This document shows positions 36,953 to 44,709 of a stretch of DNA of 64,000 nucleotides, piece by piece. The notes under the pieces were generated by a model that saw nothing but the letters and a program-made list of their open reading frames with translations, searched no databases and was not told the origin of the DNA. This DNA comes from Candidatus Methylopumilus turicensis (lineage in GTDB: Bacteria; Pseudomonadota; Gammaproteobacteria; Burkholderiales; Methylophilaceae), in the NCBI RefSeq assembly GCF_000953015.1, contig NZ_LN794158.1, positions 558,001-622,000 of the forward strand, given 5' to 3'. The position numbers were made by a program, and so were the translations under genes. Each line of letters begins with the position of its first letter. Within the stretch, counting starts at the first letter, position 1.

Positions 36953-37866
36953 TTAAGCGCTCGCTTCTGAGATAAAACCTCAGTCGGGACTTTGCGTAAG
37001 TCCCAGATTAAGCCAAGTGCGGAGAGTGCTTTAAGTCCGTAATACGTCAAATCAATTTCCCACCAATAAAAGCCTTGTCTTGCTGAACTTGGGAAGTGAT
37101 GGTGATTGTTATGCCAGCCTTCGCCTAGCGTGAAAATAGCAATCAGCGTGTTATTGCGACTGTCATCATTGGTCATGAATCTTCTTTTCCCCCAGACATG
37201 CGCAAGTGAGTTCACAGTAAACGTCATGTGATAAAGAAATACGGTGGAGATAACAAAACCCCAAACGAGCAGTTGCATCCCGTTGGTATGTAAATGAGGG
37301 GCGCTGCTTTCTAGCCATGCCCCTAGCACAAACAAACTAATGGCGAGTCCTATTGGGGCAACAGCGTCATAACGATCTAAGAATTTTAGCTCAGGATATT
37401 GCATTAAATCTTTGACACGTTCACTTTTAGAAGCAAAGTTTTTATTCGCTAAAAACCAACTAATATGACTCCAAAAAAAGCCATGTTGCTTTGGGGAGTG
37501 CGGATCATTTGGGTTGTCAGAGTGCGCATGATGATGCCGATGATGAGAGGCCCACCACAATGGGCCACGTTGCGCCGCACTTGCGCCTAAAAATGCAAAG
37601 ATAAATTGAATAAACCTCGAGGTTTTGAAGGCTTTGTGGGCAAAGTAGCGATGATAAAAACCTGTAATCGCGAACATTCTTAATACATAAAGCACAATAG
37701 CGATGGTCAATGCGAGTGCGCTGAATTCAACCCAAAAAACAGCAAAACAAGCGATATGCAAAATCACAAAAGGCAGGATGCGTAATAACTCAATTTTGTT
37801 TGGATTTTGCTCGTGCGGATTAATAGCGTCGCTATCGAACCAAGCAAGTATTGTTTTGAAAACCAT
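36949..37866 (-). CDS. Acyl-lipid/acyl-CoA delta-9-type fatty acid desaturase
   Basis: 305 residues, four membrane helices. All three di-iron histidine boxes are present: HRYFAHK (HxxxxH), SHHRHHHAHSD (HxxHH) and EGWHNNHHHFP (HxxHH). It introduces a cis double bond in saturated acyl chains using oxygen. In this operon it would supply the unsaturated chains used by the cfa-like methyltransferases. It is adjacent without gap to the lipocalin gene and overlaps the FAD gene. Confidence 0.92.
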   Translation of the reverse strand: MVFKTILAWFDSDAINPHEQNPNKIELLRILPFVILHIACFAVFWVEFSALALTIAIVLYVLRMFAITGFYHRYFAHKAFKTSRFIQFIFAFLGASAAQRGPLWWASHHRHHHAHSDNPNDPHSPKQHGFFWSHISWFLANKNFASKSERVKDLMQYPELKFLDRYDAVAPIGLAISLFVLGAWLESSAPHLHTNGMQLLVWGFVISTVFLYHMTFTVNSLAHVWGKRRFMTNDDSRNNTLIAIFTLGEGWHNNHHHFPSSARQGFYWWEIDLTYYGLKALSALGLIWDLRKVPTEVLSQKRALK

Positions 37867-38409
37867 TTATGGCACATCCTTTTTCATCGTCGATTCCCAC
37901 TCTTGCGGGATTTTGACTAGTTTATTAATGTCGTAGCCCATCTCTTGAATTTTTGCGACGAAGCCACTGTATTGTTCATTTGTCATGCTGGGATTGCGCG
38001 ACATCAGCCATACATAGTCACGTGCATTTCTTGCAATGATGGTGGTTTGGTAAGCTTCGTCTAAATAAACAATTCTGTATTCCGCTTTAATCGGCCATAT
38101 GAATTGCATTCCCCAAATGGCATTGCCGGTGTTTGGCACCACGAAACCTCTTGGATGGTAGCTCTTTAATTCACCGTTTGCGCTCCCTTTTCTAAAGGTA
38201 AAGGTGGTTTTGATTGAGCCATCCGTGTCGAGTGCATAGGATTCGATTCCGTTATGCACGTCTTTTTCGATGAGCGTTGGAATGCAGGCGATGACATACC
38301 AATCCCCCATGAATTTGTTCAAATTCACTTGTTCCACCGTTTTAATCGGTGGCAAGCTAGCGCAGGCAGTCAGCACCGCGCACATTGAAGCCAAAATTGA
38401 TCTTTTCAT
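37867..38409 (-). CDS. Outer-membrane lipocalin (Blc-like)
   Basis: 180 residues. A lipoprotein-type signal (VLTACASLPP, lipid-anchoring Cys16) is followed by the lipocalin motif MGDWYVIACIP, GNAIWGMQFIWPIKAEYRI and a C-terminal YDINKLVKIPQEW. E. coli Blc binds fatty acids and lysophospholipids at the outer membrane. Here it may carry the modified lipids or precursors made by its operon neighbours (inference). Confidence 0.87.
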   Translation of the reverse strand: MKRSILASMCAVLTACASLPPIKTVEQVNLNKFMGDWYVIACIPTLIEKDVHNGIESYALDTDGSIKTTFTFRKGSANGELKSYHPRGFVVPNTGNAIWGMQFIWPIKAEYRIVYLDEAYQTTIIARNARDYVWLMSRNPSMTNEQYSGFVAKIQEMGYDINKLVKIPQEWESTMKKDVP

Positions 38410-38423
38410 CGTGTCATTGCCTT

Positions 38424-39044
38424 TTATTTAAGCGCGTAATCAATACGCCCATCTTCCGTAAGTGATTGTAGGGCAAGCCATTCGTCATCTTGTCCGTACC
38501 AAATGTCTATCTTGAACTTTGCCGTATCTATCTTGTAGTGTTCCGCTTTAACTTGCTGACCTTTTACCACAATCGTCTCTTGGCCTAAGGCTGAAATATT
38601 GGCATTCAAGTAGTCGCCTGTTTGTGGATTGAGTAATTTTTTTTGTTGGAGTATTTTGGGGTTCCAATAAGCAAAGGTCATCACACATTCTGTATTGATT
38701 TCAGCCAATGCAGGGGTTGACAGTTTAAAGATAGCTTTTTCTTGCAGACCTTTAACAATCGTTGTTTTGCTGTTTTCTTGCGTTTTGGCTTCTAATTTCT
38801 TCAGACAGTTATTTTCCCAAACCTCATTTGCTTGGTGGTGATATTTAAAAAAACTAATAGAAAGTATTTTAATATTAAATTTGGCTTCACTTTTAAGAGT
38901 TTGTTGATTATTTTCTTTGTCAGAAAGCACAAACTGATGGGTGCCGATTGGTTTGCCATCCATTGATACATCAAAGTTCCAGCTTTGCGCTTCCGCAACA
39001 AATGGCATCGACAGGAAAAAACAACTGATCAGTAATTTGGTCAT
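38424..39044 (-). CDS. Exported DUF6134-like protein
   Basis: 206 residues. The signal peptide ends FVAEA|QS. The mature part resembles the DUF6134 family (WNFDVSMDGKPIGTHQFVL start; WYGQDDEWLALQSLTEDGR end), predicted to be beta-rich. Two cysteines (ENNCLKK and NTECVMT) could form a periplasmic disulfide. Function is unknown; in this operon a periplasmic lipid-binding or shuttle role would fit, but that is a guess from context. Confidence 0.7.
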   Translation of the reverse strand: MTKLLISCFFLSMPFVAEAQSWNFDVSMDGKPIGTHQFVLSDKENNQQTLKSEAKFNIKILSISFFKYHHQANEVWENNCLKKLEAKTQENSKTTIVKGLQEKAIFKLSTPALAEINTECVMTFAYWNPKILQQKKLLNPQTGDYLNANISALGQETIVVKGQQVKAEHYKIDTAKFKIDIWYGQDDEWLALQSLTEDGRIDYALK

Positions 39045-39062
39045 GTTAAAAATATTTCAACA

Positions 39063-39827
39063 TTAATCTTTTGGAAACCAAGGAAAAAAAGCATTGGTCT
39101 TGAGGGTGTATGTTTTATAGCCGGGTCGTCGTTCAGCAATATCTGCTTCAAGTAACTTTACCCCAGTGACTTTTATCAATAAATAGATCATGAAAATAGA
39201 CGATATCATCGACCACCAAAATCCCGCGGCCACTGCAATCATTCCGTAACCTAGCCAAATGCATGACTCACCAAAGTAATTGGGATGTCTAGTGTAGCGC
39301 CAGACGCCCTGATCGAGGACCTTGCCTTTATTTTCAGGTTTAGATTTGAACTGTTTCAATTGAGCGTCGCCTGTGACTTGGAAACCCATGCCCATCAGCC
39401 ATAGGCTGAAGCCTAACCAGTCTATGGCGTTCAGAGAAGTCGTTGATTGCAATGCGAAGTTCAAAGGCAATGAAATAAACCAGGCTAAAAATGCTTGTAG
39501 TACAAAGACAAGATAAAAACTTTTGTATCTAAAATTCGGTTGATTCCTTGCTCTAATAGCTTGGTAGCGCAGATCCTCAGTTTTATTGTGGTTGCGAATA
39601 TGGAGGTAGGTGGACAACCTGAATGACCAAATAGTCACTAAAAATAGCACTAAATATGCACGCTCACTCGGTAGCGTCAGGCAAGAAAATGTGAGGGCCG
39701 TAGAAATAAAGAAAAACATGGCCCACAAGCTGTCGACTACCGTGACGTTATTGCTTTTGAGGCTCATTAGCCAGCAAAATAGGGCTAGCGCGATCATGGG
39801 TAATAAAGTAATCAAATAAATTTGCAT
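39063..39827 (-). CDS. DUF1295 membrane protein (steroid-5-alpha-reductase/isoprenylcysteine-methyltransferase fold)
   Basis: 254 residues with about six membrane helices. The conserved block QGVWRYTRHPNYFGESCIWLGYG near the C-terminus is the cofactor-binding motif shared by DUF1295, ICMT and 5-alpha-reductases. It could reduce a lipid double bond or methylate a lipid; the actual reaction is unknown. It lies between DUF2878 and DUF6134 in the lipid operon. Confidence 0.85.
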   Translation of the reverse strand: MQIYLITLLPMIALALFCWLMSLKSNNVTVVDSLWAMFFFISTALTFSCLTLPSERAYLVLFLVTIWSFRLSTYLHIRNHNKTEDLRYQAIRARNQPNFRYKSFYLVFVLQAFLAWFISLPLNFALQSTTSLNAIDWLGFSLWLMGMGFQVTGDAQLKQFKSKPENKGKVLDQGVWRYTRHPNYFGESCIWLGYGMIAVAAGFWWSMISSIFMIYLLIKVTGVKLLEADIAERRPGYKTYTLKTNAFFPWFPKD

Positions 39828-39860
39828 GCTTAATCCTTTATGGGATGCTGTTGCTCAATG

Positions 39861-40364
39861 CTATTTTTCTTTTGATGCGGCAATTTTAAGAAGCAATGGA
39901 ACGATTAAGCCCCAACCGATTGCAAGATAAATCATTGCTGCATTAGCATTGCTAAGAGTCAATGCCCCTAAACGGGCGCCACTCCAGTAAGAAACTGGAC
40001 CAGCAACTGCGCCTATCAATATGGCTACAATATTTTTATTTTGTAACCAACTTAAGCTGATATTCAATGTGCTCGCAAATAAGGCCCACAACATGATCAT
40101 CCATGGAGGCGGCAGAATGTTGGGCCAATAACTAACGGGGTTAAAAGTAATCCATCCTAAACTTTGAGGAATGCCATCAAAAATAATGCCAATAATGAGT
40201 GCAGTGATTAAAAATTTAAATTCAAACCTTGCATCGCTAGACTTAGCTAGATGAATTGATAGTACCAAGCATGCAATGAATACACCCATCCAAGGGCGTT
40301 GATTCGCAGCCCCAAGTACACAAGAGAACCAACCGATCTGAAACCCAATAATATTCAATAGCAT
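39861..40364 (-). CDS. DUF2878 membrane protein
   Basis: 167 residues, mostly membrane helices, with LNIIGFQIGWFSCVLGA at the start, PPPWMIMLWALFASTLNISLSW and GARLGAL. This matches DUF2878, a family repeatedly found beside cfa-like and FAD genes. No catalytic motif is visible, so a membrane scaffold or transport role is possible. It begins 9 bases after the stop of the first operon gene. Confidence 0.8.
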   Translation of the reverse strand: MLLNIIGFQIGWFSCVLGAANQRPWMGVFIACLVLSIHLAKSSDARFEFKFLITALIIGIIFDGIPQSLGWITFNPVSYWPNILPPPWMIMLWALFASTLNISLSWLQNKNIVAILIGAVAGPVSYWSGARLGALTLSNANAAMIYLAIGWGLIVPLLLKIAASKEK

Positions 40365-40373
40365 GGTCGTAGC

Positions 40374-41471
40374 TTATCTTTTCTCAAAGAGATAGTGACC
40401 GACCCACCATTCTTGGCCACGATCAAAACCGAACAGCTCTGCACAGGCCATAAAGAAAATGCGCCAACGTTGACGCCAAACTTGAACATTCTCTTCACCG
40501 TAACAACTTGCCAAAATAGGTGTGATTTCGTTGCGATGCGCATCCATATTTTCTAACCAAGCATTTGCCGTCTTTTCATAGTGTGTGCCGTCCCAGCGCC
40601 ATTGTTTAGCAATTTTGAGATGTTCTTGGAAATGAAGCGGCGTATCATCACTTGGCATGAAGCCACCAGAGAAAAAGAACTGACTCATCCAGTCATCATC
40701 GCCTTGAACTTCAAAAGCATAAGGCACGTCACGATGACAGAAAATATGCATAAAAAACTTTCCTTCTGGTTTAAGCCATTGGTTAAGTTTCTCAAATAGT
40801 GTTCGGTAGTTACGCATATGCTCAAACATTTCAACGGAGACGATGCGATCAAATGTTTGGCTTATTTCGAAGTTGTTCATGTCACAAGTAATCACATTTA
40901 GATTATTCAGTTTTCGTTTTGCAGCCTCTGCCAGAATAAACGCTCTTTGTGAGTTGGAGTTTGATACAGAGGTGATTTGACTGTTTGGATAATTTTTCGC
41001 CATCCATAATGATAAAGAACCCCAGCCACAGCCAAGCTCTAAAATCGCTTGACCATCCTTAAGGTCAGCATGTTGACAGGTCTCCTTAAGGGCAGCAGCT
41101 TCAGATTCATCAAGATTTTTTACGTCATTAGACCAATAGCAGCTACTATATTTGCGATGTAAGCCCAGCGCTAAATCGAAAAAGCCTGCGGGGACTTCAT
41201 AATGTTGAGCATTAGCCATTTCAGGCAATGGCGCAATTTGGGCAAGTTTCATACTTTCAAAGAATTGCATCCTCAAGTCAGCCGCTTTTTCACAATGACT
41301 AGCTGAAATTTCCTTGAGGCGCTGTTTACAAAGTTGTCTTATGCCGGCTCTAATAACAAAGTCTGGCATATAGCCACGCTCAGATAGGTGGATGGCTAGT
41401 TTTGAAAGCATCATAATGTATCCTGAATTGTCTTGATTGTGATTACTGTTATTTATGTAATTATGAGGCAA
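40374..41471 (-). CDS. Cyclopropane-synthase-like/coclaurine N-methyltransferase-like SAM methyltransferase
   Basis: 365 residues, first gene of the operon. The SAM site is LELGCGWGSLSLWMAKNYPN, followed by VSVEMFEHMRNYRTLFEKL and FMHIFCHRDVPYAF. The C-terminus FFMACAELFGFDRGQEWWV is that of bacterial relatives of plant coclaurine N-methyltransferases, not of classic CFA synthase. It is clearly different from the cfa paralog ending the operon. The substrate is unknown; given its neighbours, a lipid or fatty acid is plausible. Confidence 0.85.
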   Translation of the reverse strand: MPHNYINNSNHNQDNSGYIMMLSKLAIHLSERGYMPDFVIRAGIRQLCKQRLKEISASHCEKAADLRMQFFESMKLAQIAPLPEMANAQHYEVPAGFFDLALGLHRKYSSCYWSNDVKNLDESEAAALKETCQHADLKDGQAILELGCGWGSLSLWMAKNYPNSQITSVSNSNSQRAFILAEAAKRKLNNLNVITCDMNNFEISQTFDRIVSVEMFEHMRNYRTLFEKLNQWLKPEGKFFMHIFCHRDVPYAFEVQGDDDWMSQFFFSGGFMPSDDTPLHFQEHLKIAKQWRWDGTHYEKTANAWLENMDAHRNEITPILASCYGEENVQVWRQRWRIFFMACAELFGFDRGQEWWVGHYLFEKR

Positions 41472-41528
41472 AAGTGCTAAGAAGGTTTTATCGTTTGAAC
41501 AATTTATTAATTATTGACTCATAACAAT

Positions 41529-42044
41529 ATGAACAACATACAAACAATTTATCTAGCAGGTGGTTGCTATTGGGGAATGGAAGAGCTTTTTAGAGTAATT
41601 CCTGGGGTTCTTCAAACGCAGGTCGGCTTTTCTGGTGGACACATTCCGAATGTCGCCTACAGAGAGGTCACCACCGGTACAACTGGCCATGCGGAAACCT
41701 TAATGGTGCAATTTGATGGCGATCAAATTTCTTTAAGAAATTTACTATTTGAGTTTTTCAGATTGCACAATCCAACCAAGCTCAATCAACAGGGCAACGA
41801 TATTGGGACCCAGTATCGTTCCGCCATTTTTTACCAAAATGCGGCACAAGAGATCATCGCAAAAGAAGTGATCGATGTTGTGAACCGCTCTGGTCAATGG
41901 GTCTTGCCTGTTGTTACTGAAGTTGTGCTTTTTAAAGGCTTTTATCCTGCGGAGGAAAAGCATCAGAAGTATATTTTAAAGTATCCTGATGGGTATACCT
42001 GTCATTTTAGGCGAGATCTTAATTTTGGAGTGACGGACAAATGA
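41529..42044 (+). CDS. msrA: Peptide-methionine (S)-S-oxide reductase
   Basis: 171 residues from the ATG at 41529; a TTG 15 bases upstream is less convincing. The catalytic Cys13 is in GGCYWGMEELF. GTQYRSAIFY and the AEEKHQKYILKYPDGYTCHF tail complete the family pattern. It repairs S-methionine sulfoxide in oxidised proteins and is cytoplasmic (no signal peptide). It is divergent from the lipid operon and overlaps the peroxiredoxin gene by 4 bases. Confidence 0.94.
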   Translation: MNNIQTIYLAGGCYWGMEELFRVIPGVLQTQVGFSGGHIPNVAYREVTTGTTGHAETLMVQFDGDQISLRNLLFEFFRLHNPTKLNQQGNDIGTQYRSAIFYQNAAQEIIAKEVIDVVNRSGQWVLPVVTEVVLFKGFYPAEEKHQKYILKYPDGYTCHFRRDLNFGVTDK

Positions 42045-42571
42045 AATTTTTGTTGTTAATAATTGTTGTGGTTGCGCTCTTCTTATTTTTTACAAAACGA
42101 TCTGAAGCAGCAGGCATTCCTAAATTGGGAGAAGCTGCCCCAGATTTTTCCTTGGCTGATCAGAATGGACAGCTCAAAAAGCTTTCTGATTTTGCAGGGC
42201 AATGGGTCGTCCTTTATTTTTATCCCAAAAATGATACGCCAGGCTGCACTAAAGAAGCCTGTAGCTTCAGGGACGACTTGGCTATTTTAGAAAAGTTAGG
42301 GGCAAAGGTGATTGGTGTCAGTATTGACGATAGCGACTCTCATGCAAAGTTCGCATCTAAATACCATCTTCCATTCCCGTTGCTAGCGGATAAAGATGGC
42401 AAAGTTGCCGAAACTTATGGTGCCTTAAACAATTTATTAGTCATCAAGATTGCAAAACGTTATACATTTTTGATTAACCCTGCGGGCAAGATCACCAAGA
42501 CCTATTTGAATGTAGATACTTCAAAGCATTCGCAAGAGATCATTGAAGACTTAAAAAGATTGTCGATCTAA
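42041..42571 (+). CDS. Membrane-anchored or exported peroxiredoxin (BCP/PrxQ type)
   Basis: 176 residues. An uncleaved or cleavable hydrophobic N-terminus (MKFLLLIIVVVALFLFF) is followed by a PrxQ domain with peroxidatic Cys69 and nearby resolving Cys74 in TPGCTKEACSF. This is the atypical 2-Cys arrangement of BCP. It reduces peroxides, possibly lipid peroxides given the neighbouring fatty-acid operon. Typical BCP is cytoplasmic and about 20 residues shorter. It is translationally coupled to msrA. Confidence 0.9.
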   Translation: MKFLLLIIVVVALFLFFTKRSEAAGIPKLGEAAPDFSLADQNGQLKKLSDFAGQWVVLYFYPKNDTPGCTKEACSFRDDLAILEKLGAKVIGVSIDDSDSHAKFASKYHLPFPLLADKDGKVAETYGALNNLLVIKIAKRYTFLINPAGKITKTYLNVDTSKHSQEIIEDLKRLSI

Positions 42572-42575
42572 TTCT

Positions 42576-43001
42576 ATGCTAAAAAAACTTATGATTTTAA
42601 TGGTGCTTATTGGGATGTTCGTAGCTATTTATCTAAGCGCATCTGGACATTTAGCATCCACCAGTGAGGAATCAACAGTTGCTAAAGATGCTTCTGCACT
42701 TCGTAAAGCAGTGGATGACTGCGCTGGCATTGCTGACAATGCAGTTGCTAACATGACGGCAATTGTAGAATTTCAAAAGTTAGAGATTCAAGGCAGAAAA
42801 ATCAATGTGATCCGCCGTTGTATGGCGGATCACGGATTTACTGAAAATCCTGGTTGGCTTCGATTTGCCACACCAGTCGCACATGCAGATGCGCTTGCGC
42901 AAAAAATATCAGACGATGAAGCCATCGAAAATCTAAGACGCAAATCGATGATGGAGTTAGATGAATCTTCTAATAGTCCTATTTACTGGAAGCGCCGCTA
43001 A
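42576..43001 (+). CDS. Small membrane-anchored protein of unknown function
   Basis: 141 residues. One N-terminal hydrophobic helix (about 2-24) then a periplasmic part with a cysteine pair (VDDCAGIAD and IRRCMADHGF) likely to form a disulfide. I recognise no domain. It begins 4 bases after the peroxiredoxin stop and so belongs to the msrA operon. Its last 23 bases overlap the end of the convergent protease gene. Confidence 0.7.
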   Translation: MLKKLMILMVLIGMFVAIYLSASGHLASTSEESTVAKDASALRKAVDDCAGIADNAVANMTAIVEFQKLEIQGRKINVIRRCMADHGFTENPGWLRFATPVAHADALAQKISDDEAIENLRRKSMMELDESSNSPIYWKRR

Positions 43002-44019
43002 TACTTGTTTTGTTTTGCTTGAGTGCGCTAATTTTAAGAGATAATTCTTCAGCAGCGTCGCTATCAAAAGCTTTGATTGACGTCACCAACTGAATCAGTC
43101 GATCAAAATTAGCTTCAGTTAACGCCATTTCGGATTGACGCATGAGCACATCTAAATGACGCGAATTAAGTGTTAATGCTTGATCAAATGCTACTTTTGC
43201 GCTTGGAACATTATTTAGTTTCAAATCAGCCACCCCCAGGAAATACCATGCATCTGAAGTATTAGGTTCACTTTTTGTCCAAGCTTCGGCAGTTTGATGC
43301 AGAGTTTTCCAATCACCATTTTGGTAAGGAATCACAACCTGCATAAAAAAAGGTTGTTTCTCATAAGGGAGTGCCCAAAAAGGGGATCCTTCGGCTTTCA
43401 ATGTAAGTTGCTCTTCTGAAGTAATGAGTTTCTTGATCCACTCAACAGGCAAACTGTAGAAAAATCCCTGAGGACCTGGGCTTTTAAAACTGGTAATACC
43501 GATTAGGTTGAACTGTTGGTCGAATAAAGCACCACCACTTGAGCCTAAAGAGAACGCGGCATCAGATCGAATAATCAAACTGTTGTCATAGGGATATTTA
43601 GCTTTAATGCTGCCATAGGAAGGCTGAGGCACGTTATTGCCATTTGGATAGCCAACACTGAATACTTCTTCTTCAATCTCCAACGAGCCAGTATCTCGCA
43701 TGGGTACGGGTTTAAAAGGAAGTCCTTCGAACTTCAATGCACAGAGGTCATGTTTCCAATCAGCCTTGAGCCCAACAGGTTTGTAACCATCGCCATACTT
43801 TGCAACGTTTGCGCCTTTTCCGTCTGCTAGTACATGGCAGTTGGTGACCACATATTCTGGACTGATGACGACACCAGTGCCAGTGCCAACATTGCCATTT
43901 TCAAGTTCGACAGAAATTTGAACAATCGATTCATGCAACGTTAAAAGTTGCCCAATGTTAGGTTGTGCATTGACCAAATCAGCATTTAAAAGCAGGCTAA
44001 GCAAAAGCATTTTTTTCAT
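42979..44019 (-). CDS. Secreted trypsin-like serine protease with C-terminal TPR region
   Basis: 346 residues. The signal peptide ends LVNA|QP. The trypsin-like domain (about 20-200) has the complete triad: His in TNCHVLADG, Asp in WKHDLCALKF and Ser in SLGSSGGALFD, the normal GxSGG oxyanion motif. The C-terminal 120 residues contain TPR-like helices (TSDAWYFLGVADLKLNNVPS). It is homologous along its length to the plus-strand protein at 44710. The target is unknown; periplasmic quality control is plausible. Confidence 0.87.
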   Translation of the reverse strand: MKKMLLLSLLLNADLVNAQPNIGQLLTLHESIVQISVELENGNVGTGTGVVISPEYVVTNCHVLADGKGANVAKYGDGYKPVGLKADWKHDLCALKFEGLPFKPVPMRDTGSLEIEEEVFSVGYPNGNNVPQPSYGSIKAKYPYDNSLIIRSDAAFSLGSSGGALFDQQFNLIGITSFKSPGPQGFFYSLPVEWIKKLITSEEQLTLKAEGSPFWALPYEKQPFFMQVVIPYQNGDWKTLHQTAEAWTKSEPNTSDAWYFLGVADLKLNNVPSAKVAFDQALTLNSRHLDVLMRQSEMALTEANFDRLIQLVTSIKAFDSDAAEELSLKISALKQNKTSISGASSK

Positions 44020-44049
44020 AGAAATAGACTCATCAAATTAAATCACTCT

Positions 44050-44237
44050 GTTTAGTGTTCTTAACTGTATTAAGGTTCAGGGCATGTGCTTAAAATTAGT
44101 TACACTCACCAGAGATCGTCAAGGTGAACTTATTGGAGTTTTGTCAGACAAAGTATGCGACGCAAATGATGTTTAGTGTTATCAGGGTTCACTAAACTTG
44201 TTGAGTCTTTCGGGAGGCTTCGTGCCTCCTTTTTTTA
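44050..44237 (+). ncRNA. Candidate structured small RNA with intrinsic terminator
   Basis: Between the two divergent protease units lies a 291-base gap. It holds a perfect stem GTTTAGTG (44171-44178) / CACTAAAC (44190-44197), a second copy of GTTTAGTGTT at 44050-44059, and a strong terminator hairpin at 44213-44237. No convincing gene explains the plus-strand terminator, except a 30-codon reading frame (44084-44176) with no ribosome site. The boundaries given are approximate; the RNA is inferred. Confidence 0.4.
44213..44237 (+). terminator. Intrinsic terminator in the intergenic gap
   Basis: GGAGGC (44213-44218) and GCCTCC (44224-44229) flank a five-base TTCGT loop, followed by eight T's (44230-44237). 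It points plus-strand, yet the nearest upstream gene on that strand ends more than 1.2 kb earlier. Confidence 0.85.
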
Positions 44238-44310
44238 TGCTGAATATGAACCTTCAAACATTTTAAACTGTCGATGTTGTTAATATTATTTTACTAGTTA
44301 AGGTTTTCTC

Positions 44311-44697
44311 ATGCTTGGAATGTTAATAGCTGCGTCCATTGTTGGAATAATCGTTTTTGTGAGTCTGGTGGTGTTGCCAGTTGCTTTTGTTAAGCTACCA
44401 CAAAGCTATGCAAGTATTTTTGTGAGAAAACTTTTTCCTGTTTATCATATTTTTTTATTTGTTTTAACAGATGTTGCTGGCTTAACGGCTTCTACCCCTC
44501 ACTTAAAACCCCTCGCTTTTATTTCGGGGTTTGTTTTTGCATTACATTTTATTTTTCTCACGCCCGCTATCAATAAAGCAACAGATTTAGCACTCACTAG
44601 TCGCTTTAAACTGCTGCACCAGTTGAGTGTGGTATTGCATTTGGTCGTGATTTCAATGCTTACTCTAGGCCTATATATTGATGCTAGTTTATTTTAA
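44311..44697 (+). CDS. DUF4149-like membrane protein
   Basis: 128 residues forming four membrane helices. The RKLFPVYHIFLFVLT helix start and HFIFLTPAINKATD region with later RFKLLHQLSVVLH fit DUF4149 (TMEM205-like), whose function is unknown. AAGG precedes the ATG at a suitable distance. It ends 12 bases before the second protease gene and is probably co-transcribed with it. Confidence 0.7.
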   Translation: MLGMLIAASIVGIIVFVSLVVLPVAFVKLPQSYASIFVRKLFPVYHIFLFVLTDVAGLTASTPHLKPLAFISGFVFALHFIFLTPAINKATDLALTSRFKLLHQLSVVLHLVVISMLTLGLYIDASLF

Positions 44698-44709
44698 GGG
44701 ATCAGCCTT

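Noticed and set aside
44084-44176. 30-codon reading frame in the protease gap
   Set aside because: No ribosome-binding site and no recognisable sequence; a non-coding RNA explains the nearby terminator better.
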